Assembly (NCBI GenBank): GCA_015680685.1
Contig: MNCI01002237.1
Location: forward strand, 131,064-194,991
DNA length: 63,928 bases
Source: Gnetum montanum
Lineage: Eukaryota; Streptophyta; Gnetopsida; Gnetales; Gnetaceae
Direction: 5' to 3'
A program made the position numbers and the translations under genes. How positions within the stretch are numbered: the first letter of the stretch is position 1; each line of letters begins with the position of its first letter. Under the pieces are notes generated by a model. That model was not told the origin of the DNA, did no database searches, and worked only from the letters and a program-made list of their open reading frames with translations. Positions 52,100 through 63,845 of this stretch are shown one piece after another.

Positions 52100-53580
52100 A
52101 GGTGTAACAATCATTTTTTAAGGCAATGATCTTAATTTCTAATTTTTATTGGATGACATGTGCCTCCTCTATAGAAAGATTTTTATTTTCTATTGCCAAC
52201 TTTCATACATCCACATTAACTTTTTCCAACCTCTCCTACTAGTGCTTAAGGTATTCTTCCATTTATTCTTGTTGCATTTATACCTTAAGCAATCTTCTAT
52301 TTTTTAGCCAACTTCTTATTTTCCTTGCACATAGTTATGAGGACCTTGCTTGATCCATTCAATATTGCTTTTATCAAGGAGACATCCTAGGTTACTTTCT
52401 CCTTATTCATTTCAACTTGATGCTTTTTACCCATCACTTTTTCAAAGATCCCTTTTCTTATAAGACTCGGCTGATGGATTGTATGATTAGATAAGCAAGC
52501 TCTTAATTATGTAAATTTAACTATTAATTACTGATTAAGTTAGGTAGCCTCTTAAAGTAATGTTTCAAGAATAATCAACTTACTTCTTATCTTGATGAGT
52601 GTAGACTATATAGATAAAATTTCTTTCAATATTTCAAAGATGTCTAGAATTGATGACATGATGTCCACCAATCTTTATACTCATCATGATATGTTGTGCT
52701 ATATTCATTCTTCATGATCTAATTCCTATAGACATTTAGAGATCTATCATAGCAGCAAAATCTAGGATTGGTAGTGCAAGAACCTTTAGAACTTCATCAA
52801 TTTATTTTTCTACCACCTCTGTGTTATTTCTTGCTCCTTATATAACATAATTACCACCATAGCTCCATTTCCCTTATTCAACATTATAGAGAAGGTTCCA
52901 GCATTTTCTGAAATTTCTAACATTTGTTCTAATGGTAAGGACACTACAACTTCTCCCATGGTAATATTCACTTAGACTATGACTTGTCTTTATTTTGCAA
53001 AGAATACATTTAAAAGATCATCTTGCTATCAGCTAACTATTCGAATGACTTCATTAAAATGGCTTATTGTAGGATAATAATTAGCCAATCCTCCACTAGG
53101 TGCTTGATGAGATGCTTTCAATTCTTTAGTTCTTGCTTCAACACCTAGTATCTCATTAGCTAGTGGAGGTGGCATATCTTGCTAACATCTTAGTAATGAC
53201 TTCTCTTTCATTATGTTTTTTCTAAAATGTTGTGGTGGCCCTATGGAGAAAGTCATTGGAGTAGCAGGTAATTCCTTCCTTTTTGCATAATTTTTTGATG
53301 ATACATGAAAATAGAAGTATCTTCCTACAATTCTTATTTTTCTTGAAATGCTTCTCAATCTCTAGGAAGATGACATGGAATAGGTTGACAAGGAATTTCT
53401 TTCTAAGTGTAGAAAAAGCCTTAGTGGAGAAGGGTGTGATCTTGTTAGGTCATACCATGGGATTTAAGTGATATACAATGATCTTGAAGTAGATTCTTTC
53501 AACCTTGGTAAGTACATCATGCTTCTTTTTGTCAAATCCATAACATCTCTAAATCGACTCTTGGTTGTAAATTCCTCTTG
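52100..53580 (-). pseudogene. Element E ORF3, degenerate
   Basis: Minus-strand reading near 53540-53220 gives RCYGFDKKKHDVLTKVERIY, IVYHLNPMV, FLVNLFHVIFLEIEKHFKKN, FSCIIKKLCKKEGITCY and SNDF. All align with ORF3 of A (CCYGIDHKEYGALTLTERIH, FHLNPMM, LVNIP...LEIEKQFKEN, FPCLIRKLCQRGEIVCY, IND). Further left it is Lys/Glu-rich and coiled-coil-like. Stops throughout; the N-terminus is lost. Confidence 0.65.
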
Positions 53581-53589
53581 CAATTGTTT

Positions 53590-53807
53590 AGGAAAAGGAT
53601 GTGAAATTGTTTGCCTATTACTAGGAGAAGAGGTTAATGGTTATTCTCCTTTTTCTATTGGTTTGTTACTTACCTTTTCATTCATTATATGTAGTTGATC
53701 CTTCTCTTGTGTCTCTTCTTCTTGAAAACTAACCTTCTTTATAGGTCTAGGCTTAATAATATTTCCACTTATACTGATGATGGAATGCAATTGTTCCTTA
53801 CCCTTCC
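53590..53807 (-). pseudogene. Gag remnant F, downstream part (left of element D)
   Basis: Minus strand: KGKEQLHSIISISGN, then IKPRPIKKVSFQEEE, resembling the gag-protease linker of plant Ty3/gypsy elements (a basic, Glu/Lys-rich stretch after the nucleocapsid). It reads on from 60378 once element D and one copy of its cttcc duplication are removed. Confidence 0.5.
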
Positions 53808-54651
53808 TAATGAGAGGTGGGTAACCCCTACACCCAACCATACAAATCACAAGCATTTATGTACAATTTGGTTGAATTCCATGGATATAACTAGTTGTGG
53901 CATCTAGATTGTTATAACTTGATCATAGTTTGCTTTATCCCCACTTGGACTAGTGGTAGCCTTTTCATGTATTGTTTAGTCCAAAGTAAGGCATATGATT
54001 GTTGATGTTGTTTTGGCCTTATGTTGCTCCTAATAATAATACACAAATTAATTATTTAATCTAATTAGCAATGGAAAGATAAAGTATAAACTAGCCTATA
54101 GGTGATGAATGTCTATTTCTAACTTGCCATACATGTCTTGAACCCATGTATCCACTATTGGGATTACCAAGCACTACGCCACTTGGCGAACCAAGCAAAA
54201 ACGCTATTGGGATTACCAAGAAAATACATGTTTATGCTAGAAATTTATTGCACTCATTTTTCCAATTCATTAACATGTATGGAAATGTAAATATTAACTA
54301 AGTACATAGAATATAAATTGCATGGAAAGTAAATCTAATCTAAGTCAATGTGCTGCAATGAATAAGAATCAATCTTGATCTTGTTATTGTTCATGGAATG
54401 TGTTTAGGTACATTGCCACTCAAATAAGACACTGTACAACTGACTCAAATCTATAATGCTGGCACTCATTGACTATGCTCTAAGACTACGGAATAAAATT
54501 GCAAGAGTTTGGCTATCTATTGACAAAATAGTGGGATGAATCATGTGTCGTAGTGTTGTATTTATAGGCAAGCACACATCTTGTGATATCGAATATCCAA
54601 TGTTGTAGCATGTGATCCAGTATTGGGGCCTAAGTAGAACATGATTCATCA
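53808..54651 (-). repeat. Element D 3' LTR
   Basis: 844 bp. On the minus strand a GATAT cga ATATC palindrome (54585-54597) lies 18 bp upstream of tataaata (54559-54566). Confidence 0.92.
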
Positions 54652-57400
54652 TACCTCCACGATTGAATGAAAACTTGTCCTCGAGTGAACAAAAAGGAGG
54701 AACAAGTTCTTTACAAAATATTAGGAAGGTATGGGATTATTGACTAACTCTAACTACTAACTAACTTTGAGTGCCACATTACAAAATTTTATTTGAGTGG
54801 ATGTAGACAAAATGATAAAGTGACAAAAAGACTAAATCGATATTGAAGATTACAAAATTTATAGAGGTCATCAAAAAAGCCATTGAAGATGATTCTTCTT
54901 ATTATTGCTAGCGGTGGCAAACGTCCAACCTTGATTGTTATGTCGATGCTTCTCTGGTTATGCAACACATTCTTGAAGGATAGAATGAAATTTTTGCTCA
55001 TCGTTCCATGGATCTAGCAATCATGCGATGTTTGAGTTATTATCTTGTATATGCTACTATTTGTCCATGGGCATATCCTCTATAGTTTCTCTTTTGGCTT
55101 CACTTTTGTGCTTGGCAAAAGGCTATCTTCCTTAAGCATCCTTTTTAGCATCACCTGTAGTCACCAAAGGATAAACATTAGTTTTGGTAAATTTTCCTTA
55201 ATTATTAACCTTTTTTAGATCCCTTAGTTTGTGTTTAAGCACAAGGTGAAGACAACATACTATGCCTAAGGCTATGAGGTAAATAAAATCATGAACCTGT
55301 TCACCTTATTTTGGTCAATTTCTATTAGTTACCACAATGTTCAAAAATAGGATGTTGGAAAAAATTCAAATATTTCAAAGAAAGCATCCCTAATTCCCAT
55401 AACTAATATGTGTAACTTCAGAAGTTCACAAGTTTTTGAACAATTAAAACTAAATATCCAATGTAGAAGATGGCCAAGAAATTTTTTGGAAGTTGAAGGA
55501 TATTGAGATAGAGAAGTGGGAAAAATTAATTAAAATTGATGAGAAGTAGTTCCAAAAGCATGCATAAATTCAAAGAAACCATTATTGATGTTTTTGAAGA
55601 TGTGAAGGTTAGTTCAAAGCCATGATCAAATAGAGTTATGCAAGTGGATCCTCCCCAAAGAAGGCTTATGCCATAATGCCCTTGCATAACCACCTCCATA
55701 TATGTCTATGGGCATCTAAGAAGTTAAATGCAGATCATTCCTTTGTTTCAAAATATACACAACTACCTTGGTTGGATGTTGCACTATACTAAAGAAAACT
55801 AAAAGGTGCATAATTGCATGCAACAGTGAGGTGAATAATGGAATGAAAAGGTATTGCAGAGATGGGGATGTAAGATGCTTTACCATTTCTGTAATAGGTT
55901 TTTGTGTCAAATGTGATTAAANAGCAAGAAGGAACACATCAATGTGAGGTCACTATTAGTGATATGGACTTGGTCTAAAACTTGGATGGATAGGTATGCA
56001 AATCATTTTAATCACATTTGACANGGCCTTAGTTAGAGGGGAGCCTTCAAGCATGGGTAACATGTCTTTCTAGCCTCATAACAAGTGCTTGTAGCCCATT
56101 ATTGTGTCTAAGGGATGTGATTTGAATTATCATTATTTTTTTCTTGCTTTCTTTTTTTATTTTTTGTTATTCTTTTTGCATTTCATAATTTTTTGAAATG
56201 GAAACCACACCATGAAAAGACATATCTTCCTATTTATTGGTCAATGGAGAGTGATGATATGTTCCTAGAGGAGTCATCAACCACAAGAAGGAAGTAAATA
56301 AGAGAACCCAAAAAATCCCCTTGAGGTCATACCCTTATCATTCCCACTTGGTTGTTTCCTCCTTTTTCAAGGTACAATGATCATTGATTGATTTTAGATT
56401 CATGAAAGAAGAACAAATTTTCTTTCATGATAGAGATATTTTATTCAAAGAACTAGAGGGATGGATGAGGTTGTCTCACTATGTTACATAATTACTTATT
56501 CAATTAGCTTGATAACATAGCATAAAAACCCAACACATAGTGTTTATTTTTGCATCATGACTTGGTAATAATATTAATGGAAACATGAAGAAATTAACTC
56601 AATAAAAAAGAAAATTATAAAGAAAAGAAAAGAAAAATATCAAGAAATGAAAGACATATTAAAAATTAGAAAATAATGAAATAAATTAAAAAATTATAAA
56701 AAATTGTAAAAAAAATTGAAAAGCACTTATTAGTTGAATAATGATGGAGCATCTCCCTCACAACTAATCTTATGGTTGCACATTCAGGAGATGGACAACA
56801 TAATCCCCTAGTTATACACCACCAGTTTTCCCATCTATCACTGTTACTAATTTAATCAATCATGTGGTAGCACATCTAACATTGGTGATAGTCTCATTTG
56901 GATCATTCGAAGATGTATCTTCATTTAGACTTGAAGGTATCTCTATTTTAGGTGTCTAAATCTGTTTGCTTCTTCTTCTTGATTTTCTATTTTAATTCCT
57001 AAGTCTTTGTGTTTAATATAATTTTCTGATGTATAATGAAAGTGTAGGATATCTATGTCTAAGTCCTCTAGTTGGTCCATTTTCGTAAGTCAATAACTAA
57101 TAAGTGGATTAGAGGGTTCCATGCATCTTTAAAATAGTTTTATACCTTCATTTTCAAGCCACTAGATGTCCTTTGGTTTATTAGCTATTGTCTAGAGGTT
57201 TTTTCACTCGCATAGTTATTCCTTAACTTTATTGTGGGTTATGTTAATATTTTGAATTTTTGGCTCACAACTGCATCCTTTACTATTAGTGATGCATGGA
57301 TTTTTCTCTCTCCACAATGATAGGTTTTTCTTTTATGTCTTGTGTCATAGTGGTGATGGTTGTTGGCTTTTGTGTATGATCAGGAGACATCATTCTGGAG
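54652..57400 (-). other. Element D 3' interior: spacer and lost ORF3
   Basis: Non-coding as far as I can tell. The block next to the LTR (gagtcaataatcccatacc type, minus) matches the 3' end of A and B. 55640-56750 is the pol-ORF3 spacer type. A/G-rich runs occupy 56600-56720. Ns at 55922 and 56024. Confidence 0.55.
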
Positions 57401-59403
57401 AGGAAGGGTGTTGCACTAGATTGGCCTTATGCTAGTTTTGATGTGCTAGTAGGCCTATGATTTTTATGATTGTGTGAGAAAACTACCCTAAAGAAAGAAC
57501 ATTTTTGAGGTTCTAGTTTAGATCTAATAGCATTCTAATTTTCATGTATGTTCATAACACAAGTGGAATTCTTTCATTGATGTTGTGGTGCCAAAATTTC
57601 CTGTGTTGTTGGCAATGTCATGTAATGGAGGGAAGTATTAGAATGTTGAGGAGGTGATGGAGGGTAATAGGCATGGGGTGGTGATCCTATAGACGATGTT
57701 GCAAGTTGATATTCAGGAGAGTGGTAGCAGTGATTTGAGATAGAGGAAGTACAACCAGTTGGGGAAATAGGTTGTTGAACGTAATATCCATATGGATCTA
57801 GCTAGCAGTAAGGGTAGTGTTGGTTTGATGATGGCCTCCCCCAAAACTATGGATATTGCCATTGCATTTGATAATAGTTTTGAGGCTGATAAGAAGTCCC
57901 ACTAGGATAGCATGGTTGGTTATAGAACTATCAATAATTACTTTGGGAATAAGATAATTCCTTAGGCATTTTCTTTTGTACAAACTTGGGATTCAAAGAA
58001 AAAGCCCAATACTCATGTCAATGTAACATGACTAGGAAATAGCCCTTTGGATGGTCATGTGTAGATGTCACATCTATCATCCTCTTCTGTGGTTGAGTCT
58101 ATAGACTCTTCACCTACAACCATTTTTCCTTTTTGTTGATAAGTGTTTCTACTAGTTTCTTGGTTCTTTTTCTTCTTCTTGTTTCAATCAGTTAATTCTT
58201 GTTACATTCATATCTCCTCTATAGTTTTCACGTAAGTTGTAGCTTTGTTATTTATCAACTCCCACATGTTATCTAGCTTTACTTCAAGCTCATTGATAAA
58301 CTTTTTTATTGGTAAGGTTTGTTGTGAAATTACCTCATCTAGAGCTACCTCTTTTTAAAATTTGGATCCTAGTTATATTCCTCTACATTTTCTTGTTTAC
58401 ATAGCTCTCCTTCTTCATATGCCACTCACCTGATTAGCCTTTTTCTTTAATGGGCTTTTAGTTTGTATAACTAACCTTGTGCATAAATCCCAAGTGTCTT
58501 CTGCATTTGATTACGAAGCCCATCTATGATGTGAAAAATTTTCTATTTTTAAAAGAAATCATGGCCTAGACATCTCTCTCGTAGAGAATAATATCTACCT
58601 AAGGCCACATCCAAGGATTCATGTTTTTATTGCTTCCATCCTTAGATTTGTTTTCTTAGGTTGGACACTCTCACATAGGTTTGGTATTTTTTGTTGAAGA
58701 GCTCTAGCATTGTGGACCGCCGATGGATGGAATTTGGTTCCAATGATCTATACCAACTTTAAGCTTTGCCAACTAGTGTCCTAAGAAAGAGCTTAATTTT
58801 TTTTCCACTTATGTTCTATATTTTGCAAGGCATAGGCATCATGGAAGGCTTGTAAATGATGTTGTGGATCAAAATTATAGCTTCCCCTAAATTTAGGAAT
58901 CTTATCCATATTAAGCCATTTGATGTGACTATCCCTTTGATGCCTTTATGGTATTTGAACCATCTCCCTAATCTGGGTTAAGCCCCTAATAGCCAATAAG
59001 GGTTCACCTATATTAGACATGTCATGGTGATAATCTATATTTCTATTCATCTAATTATGATGATCTCATCTATGCTCATTTTAATCTTTTATTTTGCTCT
59101 TAGGTTCAATTTCTATCTTTATCTTGACCCCATAGTAGAGCTATATCTTTTTACCTACATTCATCTTCATCAAAATTGGGAGAATTTCCATTGCTCTTAT
59201 AGTTCTTATCATGGTTCCTTGATTTATGTTTTTTAGGTTTAGAGAAGGTCCTAGGCCTTGATTTATGTAGATACGTCGAAATGAGCATGTGAAACCCCTA
59301 CTTAAGGTTTTTCACTTCAATTCTCTTCAATATAGAACCTACCATTTTTCCTATGAGTGTTTTCATCATACGATGCATTATTGATCCTATGTAAAGAAGA
59401 CAT
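57401..59403 (-). pseudogene. Element D gag, degenerate
   Basis: ATG at 59403 on the minus strand (MSSLHRINNAS). Core near 58925-58790: LNMDKIPKFRGSYNFDPQHH, then LQAFHDAYALQNIEHKWKK, followed by FHIIDGLRNQM and LGIYAQG near 58500. The tail (57983-57600) is Gln/Tyr/Pro/Ser-rich. Stops and shifts throughout. Homologous to gag of A, B and C. Confidence 0.7.
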
Positions 59404-59513
59404 GTTTTTAATGTGTGAGACTTAAAATAAAATGTTAATATTTTCTAAAAAACAAATTTTTAATAGTTTACCACCATCATTTATAATATAACTAATCTAG
59501 ATAACTAGCACCA

Positions 59514-59531
59514 TCCTTGGCAATGGTGCTA
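59514..59531 (-). other. Element D primer-binding site (tRNA-Asp type)
   Basis: Minus strand tagcaccattgccaagga, next to the 5' LTR. Confidence 0.7.
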
Positions 59532-59532
59532 A

Positions 59533-60377
59533 TGATGAGTGGTAGGTACCCCCTATGCCCAACCATACGAATCACAAGCATTTACACATGATCCAGTCGA
59601 ATTCTGTGGATGGGACTAGTTGTGGCATCTAGATCATTATGCCTTAATTGCAATTCATTGTCATCCCAATTGAACTAGTGGTAGCTTTGTCACGTATGGT
59701 TTAGTCCAAAGTGAGGCATATGATTGTTGATGTTGTTATGGCCTTATGCTATTCCTAACTATAATAGAGAAATTAATTATTTAATCTAATTAGTAATGGA
59801 AAGATAAAGTCTAAGCTATCCTATGGATGATGAGTGACTGTTCCTAGCTTACCGTACACATCTTGAACCCACGTATCCACTATTGGGATTACCAAGTGCT
59901 ATGCTACTAGGCAAATTGAGTAATGACACTACTAGGATTACCAAGTGAACATGTGTTTATGCTTGAAACTTGTCATGCTCATTTTTCCAATTCATTAACA
60001 TGCATGGAAATGAAAATATTAACTAAGTACATGGAATATAAATTGCATGGAAAGTAAATCTAATCTTAGTCATAGTGCTGCAATGAATAACAATCAATCT
60101 TGATCTTATTATCATTCATGGACTATGTCCAAGTACATTTCCACTCAAATAAGATGGCGTACAACTAACTTAGATCCACACTGAAGGCATTGACTAACTA
60201 TTCTCTAATACTATAGAATAAAATTGCAAGAGTTTGTCTACTCTATTGACAAAAGAATGGGATGAATCATGCATCCAAGTGTTGTATTTATAGGTAGGCA
60301 CACATCCTTTGATATTAGATATATGAGGTTGTAGCATGTGATTCGATATGAGGGCCTAAGCAGAATACAATTCATCA
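59533..60377 (-). repeat. Element D 5' LTR
   Basis: 845 bp, TGATGAGTGG...TTCATCA in window orientation. Nearly the same length as the 3' copy. Confidence 0.92.
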
Positions 60378-61724
60378 CTTCCTTTGTGATGTGAGATTTG
60401 GCTCTTGTTGAAAATTTAATTCATTCCTTGTAACGTTTTGGAATCATCTTCTTATCTCATTCATAAATTGCCTACTTTCTTCAATAAAGGAAGTAAGAAT
60501 TTGAGTGAGTCTATCCAAGTGTTTACTAGTTTGAATCTTAAAATGTCTATAATTATTGTGGGAATATTATGGTTGTTGGAAAGTTGGTGTTTGTTGGAAT
60601 GTGGCTATTGGTTGACTTCTATATTTTTGAAAAGCCTTTACATATTCTTGTACCTCCTCATGATAATAGGCTAAGGTTGGATAGGTGGTGCAATCATGTT
60701 GTTAGCTACCACAAAGGTTACATACTTCACCTTGCACCATATGGGCCTGTTTCTTTATTAAATGAGTTGATTCATCAAATTTTTATTTAATTAATTAGTT
60801 TTTTGGGTCATGTATTACATAATATTAGGTTTTGACCATCTCTTACTGTGATCAAGCAATGAATCTATTATTCTCTAGCCATCTTTTGGTATTACATTCA
60901 ATATATTTTCACCACATGAAAATTCAACATTTTGCATATAATATGGTAATAGGCCTTCTACAAATATTTCGATAAGTTGGCAGGCTAGAAATCCATGGTT
61001 GGGGTTTTTCAAACATAGCCCCTTGAAACTATTAAAGTACTCTCATAGTCCTGTTCCTCTTGTTGCATGAAACTCATTAATTATTTTCTTAATAAGTAAA
61101 ACCTATCAATGGAAAGAAATCTTTGGAGAAAGGTAGCCTTGAACTCATCCTAAGAGCTCATTTATGTCCTAAGGGTTTGTAGCCAAAAATCAACTTTAAC
61201 TTTCAAGGTTGATTTGAAGTAATAATTTTAGTTTTATCTCTACTTTGAGCTGTTAACATTGCAAGTCTGATTTTCAATTCTCTTATATGAGTGACTGTAT
61301 CTTCATCATTGGTTCCCCTAAAAATAGATAGTAAATGAATATTTTTTACTTCAACATTCCTACGTTGGGGATAAACTAATAGTCCTTGAGTTACTACTGG
61401 TGTTCTTTGGTTTAATAGGTCCCTAAGATTTTGTTCTTGATAGGCTTGTTCAAATCGAATATTAGAGACTATACTACCAAAAGAAAAAGGAATTGAGCCA
61501 TATGAAAGTGAAGGGGGTGAATGATGTGAAGGGGACCTGATTATAAAAGTAGTAGCTTTAGTTGGGATCACAATTGGACTTGGGTTGGAAATAGAGGTAG
61601 CTGCTGAAGTGATGGAAGTTTGAAAATTTAATGTACTTACTAATTGGGTGGTTCCTCCAATAGTACTATGTTTCAAATTCCTACTCCCCTCCAAATGCCT
61701 CAACCTACAAAAAATTATCCTCAA
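60378..61724 (-). pseudogene. Gag remnant F, upstream part (right of element D)
   Basis: Open from the minus-strand ATG at 61724 for 173 codons (YPQRRNVEVKNIHLLSIFRG, then TNDEDTVTHIRELKIRLAML), then broken reading with FLQRF and a zinc-knuckle-like CNLCGS.QHDC near 60710. This gag differs from those of A-D. Its 5' end abuts, in inverted orientation, the plus-strand remnant G, with overlap at 61648-61724. Confidence 0.6.
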
Positions 61725-63770
61725 ATTCCAATCTCCTTCATTTTTACCATCAAATACTAGTTTTTATGATAATCAATCAAAAGCTTTAATTCAATCTATT
61801 ATAAACCCAAATAGAATATCTAATCTGAATGGGTCTATTAATCAAATAGAGAATCAATTGATCCAGATATTAACTTCTCTTCAAAAAATTTCCAATGAAG
61901 TAGTTGAGCTAAAGTGGAATAATAACAAAGTCCATATACAATTTGAAAAACCAAGCACATTAATCAATGATGATTATTATCACCTTCATACCACTAGGAA
62001 ACATTATGAGAAATCTTCTCCTCAAGTTTTAGCATTATATGGTGGTAGTGTCCAAAATCAACAAAATGGAAAAGCCTCAATTATGGTCCTTAACATACCT
62101 CATGGAAGGGAAAATGAAGTAGTCACCTCATGTGATCAAGTCATGGTAAGTGATCCCAACCAACATAACACTTGCTATCATAGTCTTAGTGACATTATAA
62201 ACACCACTTAATAACAATCTAGGAATAACTCTTATACTCCTCCCAACAAAACAATTCCTAGTGAAAATAAGACAAGTAAAAAAATGAGATCATCTAAAGT
62301 AAATGTTCAAAAACAACCAAACTCACCTTTTATACTTATAAGAACTCCACCTGAACATGAAGTCAAAGATGAACATAAAGCTTATGATCTAGTTGAGGAT
62401 TTGAAAAGAGTTAAAGCCAACATTTTAATATATGATCTTTTACATTTTAATGAAATGAACAATGTGATCCAAAAGATAGTTCATACAGTTAAAACTAATA
62501 AAAAAAATATCCAATAATTGAAAAATAAGTTCATTTTGTGGAAAGCCCTAATACTTTATCAATACAAAACTCTAGTAATTTCATGTTGAACAAGAAATAT
62601 CAACCACCATTCTTAATCACTTTGATCATTTTAGGTAAGAATGTTCATAATTACTTAATTGATTATGGGGCAACTGTTAGTGTCATGCCATTAGAAGTGT
62701 GTAAAATTTTAGGAACAAAAATACAACCATAAGCAAGAAGTGTGATACAACTTGATGGATCTAAGACACCTATGGTAGGGTCATTAAAAGGAGTGAAAAT
62801 GCAACTTAAAAAATGCCCTACTTTCACATGTTATATAGATATTTTAGTAGTTGACATGTCACCTACTTATGATGTGCTCCTATCTAGGAGTTTCGAAGCC
62901 TAGTTCAAGGAATTTTTTAGATAAGATTTTTCAAAATTATTAATTCCTATTAAAGAAAAATTTGAATATGTTGTTATCTAGTAACAACTTTGGATCAACA
63001 AAATCAATTTTTGGAATACCAACATACTAATCTTTATATTAGAGTTATTGAATTTGGACTTGGTGAATATATTATGAATGATGGTGTGAGTAAAATTTCA
63101 AAAATAAATCCTTTTGCTTGTACATACTCCATCGAATATTATCAAAGTTTTAGAGAATGTGAAGAAATTTATAAAGATACCTTGCTGTATCATCAGCATG
63201 AAAAACATTTCTTTTTGGTGATCCACCGCCATAAGGAAAGGACAGAGATCTAAATGAGGTTCTAACCATTGAAGCATTGGAAGGTGAGCCAAATTTTGAT
63301 GATGATCATTGTTACATGAATCAAAGGGCTAATTTTTAGATTATACTAACCTAAAAACTTGGATATTAAGAGTGGATGGTACCTCTTCTAGAAAAGGATG
63401 TGGAGCTAGAAAAATTCTCATACCTCTTGGTGAAGCCCCTATCCTTAAAGTCATCAATTTCACATAACTTATGACTAACAACATGGTTGAGTATGAAGCA
63501 CTTATACGTGGAATCAAGTTAGCTCAATATTATGACTTATCCAAACTCAAGATTTATAGTGACTCCAAATTAATAGTAAATTAGTTTAATGGATTTTTTC
63601 ATAATAAGGATGCTACCATGAAAGTGTATAAAGGTTACATCCCTAAACTTTGTAAAGAATTTGAACACATATCCATTGAACATGTTCCTAGAGAAGAAAA
63701 TTAAGTTCTTGATGCATTAGCTGAAATGGCCACTACTTTAGATGTCCCTTTTAGACACAATCCTTGAAAT
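61648..63770 (+). pseudogene. Remnant G: Tat-like gag end, protease and extra RNase H
   Basis: Open 61648-62211 (a Gln/Asn-rich, coiled-coil-like gag tail, INQIENQLIQILTSLQKISN), 62284-62517 and 62538-62732. Protease: LIDYGATVSVMPLEVCKILG at about 62661-62720 (D-T-G changed to D-Y-G), then PTYDVLLSRSF. At 63358-63765 comes a second type of RNase H: WILRVDGTSSRKGCGA, NNMVEYEALIRGIKLAQY, KIYSDSKLIVN, HVPREEN and LDALAEMA. This is the extra RNase H known from the Tat lineage. Only about 450 bp separate protease and RNase H, so no RT is present. Several stops, some TAG at expected Gln. Dead. Confidence 0.7.
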
Positions 63771-63845
63771 TATGAAATTATTATTGAAAATTTGAAATAT
63801 TATTCAATTCTAAATAATATATTTTTCCTTCAAGTTTTTGATGAT

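Larger units (their letters stand above)
49568..53590 (-). mobile_element. Element E: decayed Athila-like remnant (LTR and ORF3)
   Basis: The left end near 49568 (agtgagagtggcagag) corresponds to the TGATGAGTGG end of D, and 49610-50450 follows the same LTR type (for example tgttgtacacatcctaaacc and gattaccaagca). 50450-52000 is rich in short inverted repeats and may be U3; its right edge is not resolved. 52100-53580 is ORF3. The 5' half of the element is missing; the junction with gag remnant F is near 53590. Confidence 0.6.
53808..60377 (-). mobile_element. Element D: LTR retrotransposon with gag, no pol
   Basis: 6.57 kb, complete: LTRs 53808-54651 (844 bp) and 59533-60377 (845 bp), exact target duplication cttcc (53803-53807 and 60378-60382). 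Minus-strand order: 5' LTR, tRNA-Asp-type primer site (about 59514-59531), gag from 59403, spacer with the shared blocks (ccttagttagaggggagcc at 56029-56047; atgcccttgcataaccacc near 55676), an unrecognisable remainder in the ORF3 slot, purine tract (54652 on), 3' LTR. No protease, RT, RNase H or integrase found. It lies inside gag remnant F. Two single Ns bracket an inverted block (55922-56024). Confidence 0.92.

Noticed and set aside
53283-53907. Three plus-strand ORFs
   Set aside because: Antisense to ORF3 of E and to the D LTR; no independent support.
55922-56024. 17-bp inverted repeat as a biological palindrome
   Set aside because: Its arms each abut a single N and the block between is reversed relative to element C, so it is best read as an assembly artefact.
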